Shown here piece by piece: positions 1 to 6,696 of a stretch of DNA of 32,445 bases. The stretch spans positions 1-32,445 of the forward strand of contig NZ_CANRLT010000022.1 in the NCBI RefSeq assembly GCF_947631555.1, written 5' to 3'. Below the pieces are notes generated by a model. That model did no database searches. It was not told the origin of the DNA and worked only from the letters and a program-made list of their open reading frames with translations. Every line of letters begins with the position of its first letter. Position 1 is the first letter of the stretch. The position numbers were made by a program, and so were the translations under genes. The DNA comes from an uncultured Mailhella sp. GTDB lineage: Bacteria; Desulfobacterota; Desulfovibrionia; Desulfovibrionales; Desulfovibrionaceae.

Positions 1-90
1 GTTAGGGCGCGGCTGGTAAGAAAGCCTTACAGGCGCATAGGGGGAACCACCGGCTATGCCGGTGGGGCCCCATTTTGTCTGCTGGCCCCC

Positions 91-117
91 ACGGAAAGCG
101 CCTGGTTTGATGTCTGG
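91..117 (+). repeat. 27-bp direct repeat, copy A
   Basis: A 27-nt stretch identical to 1760-1786. Both copies are preceded by the string TTTTGTCTGCTG (73-84 here, 1737-1748 in copy B) after a GC-rich hairpin; here that hairpin is 47-65, with an 8-bp perfect stem CCACCGGC/GCCGGTGG and a 3-nt loop. The shared order of hairpin, T-rich string and 27-mer indicates a dispersed non-coding element rather than a chance match. The upstream part of copy A is cut by the window start. Confidence 0.75.
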
Positions 118-245
118 TAGTGTTCTCCTGTTTCTTACGCCCCTTCACCCCTTCCATTATCCCCCCCCTTACAAAAAATTGAGGATAGAAAAGATGGCGT
201 TTCATTCATTTTTAGGCTATCCCAATTCGGGCGTACGCGACGGCT

Positions 246-599
246 TTCCCACCTCGCTGCAACGGGTACAGAATTGACGGTGTCAATCTGATGTTTGTGG
301 AGAACGGTATCGACAGATCCAAGGATTCCGAAAAACTCATGATTTCTTTTTCATCTGCCGTGGCGGAACTTGAACTGAAAAACTTTCTTGTGTAGCCCAT
401 GAAGGTCTGCCAGGAAATGCGCAGGAGAACAGGTGAATACGTTTAATGCCTTTCGAACAACAAAATAGGCTACGGCGTTGTATGGATGATATTCTCAGAA
501 CTTGAACTTGCCGACTCTGTGAAATCAATACACGGAAAAGGTGCAAAGATGGTCGTGAGTACTTCTGCCCCACGAAAAATTTCCATATGTGGAGCATAA
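246..599 (+). pseudogene. Decayed serine recombinase (site-specific recombinase/resolvase family) remnant
   Basis: One reading frame (codons from 270) gives text resembling the end of the catalytic domain and start of the Recombinase domain of serine recombinases. GVNLMFVENGIDRSKDSE matches the region around 'GVRFISVNDGxDS', and RTGEYV (426-443) matches the usual 'xxGEYV' before the 'APYGY' segment. GYGVVWMIF followed by SVKSIHGKGA matches 'EVVRRIF...GxSxxxIAxxLNxxGI'. Two in-frame stops interrupt it (TAG 393-395, TAA 444-446), and the frame closes at TAA 597-599. The N-terminal catalytic serine region cannot be found, so the gene is truncated and inactive. It lies directly upstream of the DpnI-like gene and may be a relic of the element that carried it. 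The family call rests on pattern memory; translated similarity of 246-599 would settle it. Confidence 0.55.
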
Positions 600-624
600 C
601 TTGTAAAAAGAAACAGGTAGCTAC

Positions 625-1392
625 ATGGATTTAAAATTTAATATCAAACTTGGGGAAAAATATCGTTCCAGTTCTCAAAAGGCTCGCGTTTTGACAGAGT
701 CATGGGTGGAAAATAATCTCTTTTGCCCTAGGTGTGGTCATAATAAAATATGCCATTTCTCAAACAATCGCCCAGTTGCAGATTTCTACTGTCCAAACTG
801 TAAAAGCCAGTATGAGCTAAAAAGTAAACACGGAACATTGGGAACAAAAATTGCTGACGGCGCTTACAGAACCATGATTGAGCGTATTACTGGAAACGAA
901 AATCCAGATTTTCTGGTTATGAGTTATTCATTGAGCGATATGAGCGTCACCAATCTCGTTTTTATCCCAAAATTCTTTTTTCTTCCTGATATAATTGAAA
1001 AAAGGCCACCTTTACCACCGACAGCACGACGGGCTGGTTGGATTGGCTGCAATCTTCTTATCGACAGAATACCACAACAAGGTCGAATTAGTATCATAAG
1101 CGATGGCCTTGAACAAAACCAGAAACATATTCTTGAACGAGTTAATGCAAGTCAGAAGTTGAACACATACAATATTCTCTACAGAAGTTGGATGATGGAT
1201 ATTTTGAATTGTATAAATGCCATACCGAAATATTATTTTGAACTTTCAGAATTATATGCTTTTGAGAATATACTTGCTGAAAAACATCAGAACAATCACA
1301 ATATCCGTCCTAAAATTAGACAACAATTACAGCTACTACGAGATAAGGGAATTGTGGAATTTATAGAAAAAGGAAAATATAGAAAACTCTAA
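625..1392 (+). CDS. DpnI-family type IIM (methyl-directed) restriction endonuclease
   Basis: A 255-residue protein, essentially the length of pneumococcal DpnI (254 aa), recognisable over its whole length. Known family role: cleaves GATC when the adenine is N6-methylated, so it restricts Dam-methylated incoming DNA. The N-terminal PD-(D/E)xK nuclease domain shows the catalytic set D53, E64, K66 (motif ELK) and a zinc site C34-x2-C37 with C56-x2-C59. The segment PPTARRAGWIGCN (about 130-142) is strongly DpnI-like. The C-terminal third (about 180-255), ending in REKIRQQL-like and KYRKL segments, corresponds to the winged-helix methyl-DNA reader. The gene is clearly AT-rich compared with the GC-rich chromosome around it, with no methylase or DpnD-like partner in the window, which points to horizontal acquisition. 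Start chosen as the first ATG aligning with DpnI; upstream pairing is weak (AGGTAG). Confidence 0.93.
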   Translation: MDLKFNIKLGEKYRSSSQKARVLTESWVENNLFCPRCGHNKICHFSNNRPVADFYCPNCKSQYELKSKHGTLGTKIADGAYRTMIERITGNENPDFLVMSYSLSDMSVTNLVFIPKFFFLPDIIEKRPPLPPTARRAGWIGCNLLIDRIPQQGRISIISDGLEQNQKHILERVNASQKLNTYNILYRSWMMDILNCINAIPKYYFELSELYAFENILAEKHQNNHNIRPKIRQQLQLLRDKGIVEFIEKGKYRKL

Positions 1393-1606
1393 ATGATCAC
1401 AGCTAAATAAGACAGCAACGTCCTTCAGGGCTTTTCGCCTACGCTTGTGAAGCATTCCTCGCAAGCATTCTCCCACTGATGCCCCACCCCTCACGGCGGT
1501 CTGTATCAGGTGAAGGACAAGGATTCAAACCATAACGGTACGTTTGAAAGAAAAATCACTTCCCGGATACTTTTGAACAATGGTTCTTAGATCTGGAAAA
1601 TACGCA

Positions 1607-1688
1607 GCCAGAGATACCTGCCTTTCCAGCTTTTGTGGCATTCGTTTCCGAATGCAGGCAAACTGCTTTGGCAGGTGCAATCTCTGGC
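1607..1688. other. Strongly structured inverted-repeat element (possible ncRNA or mobile-element end)
   Basis: Outer arms 1607-1615 (GCCAGAGAT) and 1680-1688 (ATCTCTGGC) pair perfectly over 9 bp. After a 3-nt bulge (1677-1679), arms 1616-1622 (ACCTGCC) and 1670-1676 (GGCAGGT) continue the stem for 7 bp. Inside sits a second hairpin, GCATTCG-TTTC-CGAATGC, with a 7-bp stem. A terminator-like hairpin follows at 1701-1740. The nesting suggests a folded RNA or a palindromic transposon-derived unit; no known family is recognised. Confidence 0.5.
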
Positions 1689-1700
1689 AGAACAAAACTC

Positions 1701-1740
1701 AAAAGCGCAGCCCCTGGCAATGCCGGAAGCCGCGCTTTTT
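1701..1740 (+). terminator. Terminator-like hairpin with T tract
   Basis: AAAAGCGC (1701-1708) pairs with GCGCTTTT (1732-1739), followed by T1740; an inner GGC-AAT-GCC hairpin lies near 1716-1724. It has the geometry of an intrinsic terminator reading on the plus strand and could end a short transcript covering the structured element just upstream. It occupies the same position in the dispersed element as the 47-65 hairpin in copy A. Confidence 0.4.
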
Positions 1741-1759
1741 GTCTGCTGCCCTCATCCCT

Positions 1760-1786
1760 ACGGAAAGCGCCTGGTTTGATGTCTGG
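1760..1786 (+). repeat. 27-bp direct repeat, copy B
   Basis: Identical to 91-117 and in the same orientation, about 1.67 kb away. The two copies bracket the recombinase remnant and the DpnI-like gene. They share the preceding TTTTGTCTGCTG string, with a spacer of 6 nt in copy A and 11 nt in copy B. Confidence 0.75.
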
Positions 1787-2089
1787 CTGCGGTATCCCTC
1801 TGCCCCTGATGCTGATTTCCGAATATCCGCCTTTGTCAAATGCACGTCTGTCATCTCCCAGCATCGCCGGATTTGATGCCCCATGTGCCTTCTTTCCGCG
1901 CTTCATGGGCAGCCAGACAAATCTGCCCCGTCTGCTCACGGTTCCCTTTTCAGGCGTCCAGCACTCCACGGCAAGCAGGCGCCGCTTGACAACAGCGCCT
2001 TGTTTTCTTCAGGATAAGACACCGGCCAGAGGGTTCCGCCTCTGCCAGCCCGGCTCACCGGTGGACTGCGACATTCACAAAACGTGCCG

Positions 2090-2103
2090 AAGTTCATGAA
2101 CTT
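2090..2103. promoter_or_regulatory. 14-bp perfect palindrome, candidate operator of the amino-acid ABC operon
   Basis: AAGTTCATGAACTT is its own reverse complement and ends 52 nt upstream of the binding-protein start codon. Its position fits a repressor or activator site in the leader or promoter of the 2155-4479 operon. No regulator gene is adjacent, and no convincing -35/-10 pair could be fixed around it. Confidence 0.4.
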
Positions 2104-2154
2104 TTTGGCGCTCCAGCCTGCGGCGCATTCACGCCTTTTCCAAGGAGGCTCCTC

Positions 2155-2964
2155 ATGAAAAAATGTATCCTGCTTCTCACTGTGGCTCTGGTTCTGACCG
2201 TGCTTATGGCGGTCTGCCCGGCCTCGGCCAAAGAGAACAAAACGCTCATCGTGGCCATGGAACTGGCCTATCCTCCCTTTGAAACCAAGGATCAGGCCGG
2301 AAATCCCGCGGGGATCAGCGTCGATATCGTCAATGCCTTTGGCGCCTACGCCGGGTATGACATCCGCGTGGAAAACGTTTCGTGGGACGGGCTGATTCCC
2401 TCCCTGCAGACAGGAAAGGCCGACATGGTCATCTCTTCCATGACCATCACCAAGGATCGCCAGAAAATCGTCGATTTTTCCGACCCCTACGCCAACTGTC
2501 ATCTGGCTATTCTGGCCAACCGCAATTCCGGCATCAAGACGATCGATGACCTGAACCAGCCCGGGAAAAAATTGGCGGTCAAGACCGGCTCCACCGGATA
2601 TTTCTACGCCACGCGGCATCTGCCCAAGGCCAGCGTCACCGCGCTTCCCGATGAAAGCGCCTGCGTCACCGAAGTCGCACAGGGAAAGGCGGACGGCTTT
2701 CTCTATGATCAGCTGACCATCTACCGCAACTGGGCCAAGTTCAAGGACACCACCATGGCTGTGTTCATCCCCTTCCAGGATCCGGAAGAATGGGGTATCG
2801 CCGTGAAAAAGGGCAATACCAAACTGCTGAACGAACTCAACGCCTTTCTGGCGGACTTCAAGAAGCAGGGCGGCTATGAAAAGCTGACGGAAAAGTATAT
2901 GTCGGAGGAAAAAGCCATCTTTGACAAATGGGGCTTTACCTGGTTCTTCGACATGGTGCATTGA
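2155..2964 (+). CDS. Periplasmic polar amino-acid-binding protein of an ABC importer (solute-binding family 3)
   Basis: 269 residues. A Sec signal peptide (positive MKK, hydrophobic core to about residue 20, likely cleavage after ASA at 25) is followed by a family-3 solute-binding fold. Visible family features are the N-terminal MELAYPPFE segment, a DGLIPSLQTGKADMVISS-type stretch, and TKDRQKIVDFSDPY, whose arginine normally contacts the ligand carboxylate. C21 is not in a proper lipobox (AVC, no small residue at -1), so a soluble periplasmic protein is more likely than a lipoprotein. A strong Shine-Dalgarno (AAGGAGG) precedes the ATG by 7 nt. The stop overlaps the permease ATG (TGATG), so the three genes form one operon. 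The exact amino acid cannot be read from sequence. Confidence 0.92.
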   Translation: MKKCILLLTVALVLTVLMAVCPASAKENKTLIVAMELAYPPFETKDQAGNPAGISVDIVNAFGAYAGYDIRVENVSWDGLIPSLQTGKADMVISSMTITKDRQKIVDFSDPYANCHLAILANRNSGIKTIDDLNQPGKKLAVKTGSTGYFYATRHLPKASVTALPDESACVTEVAQGKADGFLYDQLTIYRNWAKFKDTTMAVFIPFQDPEEWGIAVKKGNTKLLNELNAFLADFKKQGGYEKLTEKYMSEEKAIFDKWGFTWFFDMVH

Positions 2965-3746
2965 TGACCGCAAGCCCGAATCGGCCCCACGGCGAAAAGA
3001 AAACCTCGCTGACGGCGGCGCTCCTGAACACCCTGCTGGTCTGTCTGGTCTTCATCGCCCTGTTCTGGCTTTCTGTCGAGCGCATAGGTCTGGCACTGGA
3101 TTTCTCCTTTGTGACGGAATACCGCATCCGGCTGCTGGATGGTTTTGTGATGACGGTTGCCCTGGGGGTCTGCGGATTCGTCCTCAGCTTCGTCTTCGGC
3201 GTTTTCAGCGCCCTGGGGCAGCTCAGTTCCAGCCTGGCCGTCCGCTACCTGTGCAGCGTCTATGTGACGCTTATCCGCGGCACCCCGCTCATCATGCAGA
3301 TCTATCTTTTCTTCTATATCTTCGGCACGGCCTGGGGGGTTGAGAACCGCTTTCTGGCCGGAGTGCTCATCCTCTCCATCTTCGAGGGCGCGTACATTGC
3401 CGAGATTCTGCGCGGCGGGGTGCAGTCTCTGGACAAGGAACAGCTGGAGGCGGCCCGTGCGGTCGGCTTCAGCCGCTGGCAGACCGTGCGCTTTGTCTGG
3501 CTTCCCCAGCTCACGCTCGTGACCGCGCCCGCCCTGACGGGCCAGCTTGCCTCCATCATCAAGGATTCCTCCCTGCTCTCCATGATCGCCGTCATCGAGC
3601 TGACCCAGACCATCAGAGAGATCACGGCCAGCAATTTCAGGCTCTTTGAAGGCTACCTGTTTCTGGGCCTGCTGTACCTGTGCCTGACCCTGCCCATCAG
3701 CTTTCTCAGCAAGCGGCTGGAAAGAAAGGTACACCATGAAGCTTGA
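2964..3746 (+). CDS. Amino-acid ABC transporter permease (HisM/GlnP type)
   Basis: 260 residues with about five membrane segments. It carries the ATP-binding-subunit contact loop (EAA motif) as EAARAVGFSRWQTVRFVWLPQ-like sequence, and the family's RGTPLIMQIYLFFY segment. It would form the inner-membrane channel, probably as a homodimer because only one permease gene is present. The ATG at 2964 was chosen over the in-frame ATG at 2928 because it overlaps the upstream stop in a coupling TGATG arrangement and because the extra 12 residues would lie inside the binding-protein gene. The 3' end overlaps the ATPase gene by 11 nt. Confidence 0.92.
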   Translation: MTASPNRPHGEKKTSLTAALLNTLLVCLVFIALFWLSVERIGLALDFSFVTEYRIRLLDGFVMTVALGVCGFVLSFVFGVFSALGQLSSSLAVRYLCSVYVTLIRGTPLIMQIYLFFYIFGTAWGVENRFLAGVLILSIFEGAYIAEILRGGVQSLDKEQLEAARAVGFSRWQTVRFVWLPQLTLVTAPALTGQLASIIKDSSLLSMIAVIELTQTIREITASNFRLFEGYLFLGLLYLCLTLPISFLSKRLERKVHHEA

Positions 3747-4479
3747 AATCAAGGATCTGTCCCTGTCCTTCCCCGGTCAGGCCGAACCGGTGCTGTCCCA
3801 CATCCATTTCTGCGACAGCTTCGATTCTCTGGCCGTGATCGGCTCTTCAGGCGGCGGCAAGTCCACGCTGCTCCGGCTCCTGGGCGGCCTGCTCTCCCCC
3901 TCGTCCGGGGAAATTCTGGTGGACGGGAAAGCCCTGCCAAAGACTCCTGCCGCCTTGCAGCAGTACCGGAAAGAACTCGGCTTTGTCTTCCAGCACGGGG
4001 GGCTGTTCCGGCACATGACGGCGCTCCAGAACATTGTCACGCCGCTCATCCATGTGCACGGCTATCGCCCTGAAGCCGCGCAGGAACGCGCCCTTGCACT
4101 GCTGGAACAGCTGGGGCTGGAAAAGGATATGCACAAGCACCCCGCGCAGCTTTCCGGCGGGCAGAGGCAGCGCGTCGCCATCGCCCGCGCCCTGTCCGCC
4201 AATCCCAGATTTCTGCTGCTGGACGAACCGACCAGCGCTCTGGATCCGGAATACACCAGCGAAGTTCTCAGCACCCTGAACACTCTGAGGCAGGAAGGCG
4301 TGCAGATGATCATTGTCACGCACGAAATGGGCTTTGCCCGCCACGCCTGCGAAAAGGTGGCCTTCCTGCAGCGGGGAACCCTGGTGGAATGGGGCGAAAG
4401 CGCTGCCCTCTTCCGCAGCCCGCAGACGCCGCAGCTCCGGCAGTTCCTGGGGAAAATGCTGGAATGGAGCGGCGCCTAG
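3736..4479 (+). CDS. Amino-acid ABC transporter ATP-binding protein (GlnQ/HisP type)
   Basis: 247 residues. All ABC ATPase motifs are present: Walker A GSSGGGKST (36-44), Q-loop Gln near 86, signature LSGGQ (139-143), Walker B FLLLDEP with D163/E164, and the switch histidine H196 in VTHE. It would energise uptake by the two upstream products. The gene begins 11 nt before the permease stop, so translation is probably coupled. No further transporter gene follows, and transcription converges on the minus-strand HD-GYP gene across a shared hairpin. Confidence 0.94.
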   Translation: MKLEIKDLSLSFPGQAEPVLSHIHFCDSFDSLAVIGSSGGGKSTLLRLLGGLLSPSSGEILVDGKALPKTPAALQQYRKELGFVFQHGGLFRHMTALQNIVTPLIHVHGYRPEAAQERALALLEQLGLEKDMHKHPAQLSGGQRQRVAIARALSANPRFLLLDEPTSALDPEYTSEVLSTLNTLRQEGVQMIIVTHEMGFARHACEKVAFLQRGTLVEWGESAALFRSPQTPQLRQFLGKMLEWSGA

Positions 4480-4504
4480 AGCCGCAGGCGCTTTCCCGTT
4501 CCAC

Positions 4505-4552
4505 AAAAAAACGCCCGAAGCGGCGCGAACCTTCGCGTCAGTCCGGGCGTTT
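4505..4552. terminator. Bidirectional intrinsic terminator between convergent operons
   Basis: AAACGCCCG (4509-4517) pairs with CGGGCGTTT (4544-4552), with an inner CGCGAA/TTCGCG hairpin. Reading on the minus strand, the stem is followed by seven T (plus-strand A4505-4511), a strong terminator for the operon ending at 4572. On the plus strand the T run is only three, so termination of the ABC operon there is weaker. Confidence 0.75.
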
Positions 4553-4571
4553 GCGTTCTGGCTGTGCCAAA

Positions 4572-6629
4572 TCAGGAGCGGGCAGCCAGTATGCCTTCCG
4601 GCGTGCTCAGTACCTTTTCCAGATGTTCCACCACCGTCTGATCGAAACGGGGGTTGTTTTCCAGTTCCGCAAGGGCCGTCCTTTCGTCCTTGCCCTTGTG
4701 GTAGGAACGGGAACTCACCATGGCGCAGAAAGCGTTCAGCACCGCAAGAATCCGCGCTTCGGGAAGGATGTCTTCCCCGTGCAGACCCCTGGGATAGCCC
4801 GAGCCGTCCATGTTTTCGTACATCTCATGCAGGGCACGCGCAATGGGCAGGTCGAAATCCACGCTCTCCATGAGGCGGAAGGCGTGTTCGGGAGCGCGGC
4901 GCACCTCCTGCAGTTCTTCCGGCGTGAGCTTGCCTTCCTTGGTGAGGATCTCGCGGGGGATGAACAGCTTGCCCACCTGGGAAAGCTGCGCACCCATGAT
5001 CACCGTATTCCTGCCGTCTTCAGGCAGATCCATGCTTGCGGCCATCAGTTCGCCCAGGCGGGACATGCGCATGGAATGCCCGGCAAGGTAGGGATCCACG
5101 CTCTCCTCGGCCTGAGTGAAGGCCGTGATAAGACTTCTCTGCTGCCGGCGCATGCGTTCGCTGTGACGGCGAAATTCCGTGATGTCCTTCATGGTGACCA
5201 CGGCGCCGCGGATGCTGTTGCGCACCTCCGTTTCGCTCGCGTCGAGGAACGGGAAAAGCGTCACGCGGTACAGGCGCTGATCCCCGTCCCGTTCCATGCG
5301 GACTTCGCAGGCTCCTTCCTTGTTGTTGAGGGCCACCTGACGAATCTGCTCAAGAAGAGCCGTGGCTGCCTCCATGGGGAAGCAGGAAAAGAGCGTCTGA
5401 TCCAGAATTTCGTCTTCCTTCCTGCCAAGTATGCCCGCAAGGGCGGGGTTGCAGACACGGATCTGTCCTTTCACGTCCGCCATGAACAGCCCGACGTCAA
5501 GAGAGGTATTCACGCTGTCCAGGAGTTCCTTCTGGCGGGAGACAACCTGGTTGAGGCGGCGCAGCTCGGACGTCACGGCCATCTGCTGACGGCCGAAGGC
5601 CATCCACCACAAAAGCCCGCAGAGCAGCATAAAGCTCAGCCAGCCCAGAACCGCCGCAACGTACACGGGAACTTCAGCACGGAAGACCATTTCGTCCACC
5701 ACCGCGGCCGGAGTTTCATGCACAAGCGTCCAGCCCAGAACCGGCAGTGTCGCCGACATGGAATAAACCATGCCGTTGTTCGGGAACACACTGCTGCGCA
5801 GGGCAAAGGGCAGTTTGCCCGTGCTTTCCGTCAGTGCCTTCTGGAGATCTTCGGGGAGGACTTCAGGCAGGGGAACCTGTATTCTTTCCCAGGCAGTGCC
5901 GCGCTTCTGGAGCATGGCCGCCGTTGCCATATCGTTCTGCTTCGGCCGGGCGATGAACTGCGTGATCCTGCTGAGTACAGGCGTAGAAGACATGAACACC
6001 GCCACGCACTTGTCCGGGGCTTCCAGCTCGTAGATCGGCTCGAACACGTCCAGAACAAGGCCGTCGGAAGTGCCGCGCACGGGCAGGAAGGTTGTCTTAC
6101 CCGTCTTCATGGTGTTCAGTGCCGCCTCGCTCTGCGCGGAAGTCAGCGGCGTGGGCGTGCTGTAGGCCGAAAGGATGGTCTGGCCTTCTCTGTTGACAAG
6201 GCGCGCATCCAGGAGGCCGTTATAATTCATGAATTCCAGCAGGATGCGGCGCATGACCGGAGTTTCCTCGGAAAGAGCGGCCGCCGTGCCGGACAGTGAG
6301 TCCTCCCCGGCTGCGCCGGGATTTTCCGCAGCGCTCTGCTTCAGCCCGAAAAAGTCCCCGGAGAAGAGCCGGTACGTCTCGGATTCGCTCACCCGCTGCC
6401 GGAGCTTCTTCATGTCCGTATTCCAGATATCGACGGCCTGTCCGGCATCGGTGAGCCAGACTTCCACGTTCTGCTCATAGCGCTGCATCACTTCAACGCG
6501 GCGGCTTTCCAGCTGGGAAAGGCAGAAAAACAGGGCTATCCCGCCTGAAACGAGCGCAAGGCATACGCCGGCCAGGAGCGCCGATTTTTTGGAAAAGCCA
6601 AAGTGACTGAGACCTTCGCGGCTGTTCAT
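4572..6629 (-). CDS. Membrane dCache-PAS sensor with a degenerate HD-GYP domain
   Basis: 685 residues. Membrane segments at about 16-38 and 319-341 flank a ~280-residue periplasmic region ending in VLGWTLVHETPAAVV, typical of dCache sensors. A coiled linker, a PAS domain (about 366-486) and an HD-GYP-like domain (about 508-675) follow. The GYP part is kept (DGSGYPRGLHGE, 608-618), but the metal-site residues are replaced: LHDIGK reads LSQVGK (S550, Q551), the next histidine is A579, the HH pair before the retained E605 is M603-Y604, and the later Asp is N632. It is therefore unlikely to hydrolyse c-di-GMP and may bind it. Last gene of the lapB-lapC-tolC-lapG run, 67 nt after the LapG-like gene. 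A role like LapD (sequestering LapG) is inference; an unrelated sensor is the alternative. Confidence 0.85.
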   Translation of the reverse strand: MNSREGLSHFGFSKKSALLAGVCLALVSGGIALFFCLSQLESRRVEVMQRYEQNVEVWLTDAGQAVDIWNTDMKKLRQRVSESETYRLFSGDFFGLKQSAAENPGAAGEDSLSGTAAALSEETPVMRRILLEFMNYNGLLDARLVNREGQTILSAYSTPTPLTSAQSEAALNTMKTGKTTFLPVRGTSDGLVLDVFEPIYELEAPDKCVAVFMSSTPVLSRITQFIARPKQNDMATAAMLQKRGTAWERIQVPLPEVLPEDLQKALTESTGKLPFALRSSVFPNNGMVYSMSATLPVLGWTLVHETPAAVVDEMVFRAEVPVYVAAVLGWLSFMLLCGLLWWMAFGRQQMAVTSELRRLNQVVSRQKELLDSVNTSLDVGLFMADVKGQIRVCNPALAGILGRKEDEILDQTLFSCFPMEAATALLEQIRQVALNNKEGACEVRMERDGDQRLYRVTLFPFLDASETEVRNSIRGAVVTMKDITEFRRHSERMRRQQRSLITAFTQAEESVDPYLAGHSMRMSRLGELMAASMDLPEDGRNTVIMGAQLSQVGKLFIPREILTKEGKLTPEELQEVRRAPEHAFRLMESVDFDLPIARALHEMYENMDGSGYPRGLHGEDILPEARILAVLNAFCAMVSSRSYHKGKDERTALAELENNPRFDQTVVEHLEKVLSTPEGILAARS

Positions 6630-6696
6630 TGCGTTCCTCCATTCCCCTGGGGAATGCTCCTTGTCTTTATGGCCTGAGCGCCGGCAGACAACGCCG

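Larger units (their letters stand above)
1393..2089. other. Gene-free accessory stretch with degraded coding fragments and structured repeats
   Basis: No credible intact gene is seen. Frame +1 at 1480-1590 reads as a plausible coding tail (GGLYQVKDKDSNHNGTFERK, then a short end), with a stop just upstream at 1477-1479; it is probably an unidentified gene fragment. The middle (1607-1740) is dominated by inverted repeats, listed separately, and is followed by the 27-bp repeat copy B. Overlapping open frames on both strands at about 1556-2099 have repeat-derived, low-plausibility sequences and were not called. Confidence 0.5.

Noticed and set aside
1987..2017. TTGACA upstream of the amino-acid importer as a -35 element
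   Set aside because: No acceptable -10 at 16-18 nt; the nearest (GATAAG) is 21 nt away.
1556..2099. Overlapping open frames on both strands after the DpnI gene
   Set aside because: They run through hairpins and a dispersed repeat, mirror each other, and lack ribosome sites; better explained as repeat DNA.
2206..2220. Possible lipoprotein signal (C21) in the binding protein
   Set aside because: The residue before Cys is Val, which does not fit a lipobox, and a good AxA cleavage site follows at 23-25.
4389..6299. 636-codon plus-strand open frame opposite the HD-GYP gene
   Set aside because: Antisense shadow in a GC-rich gene; the translation has no recognisable motif, while the minus strand encodes clear membrane, PAS and HD-GYP segments.
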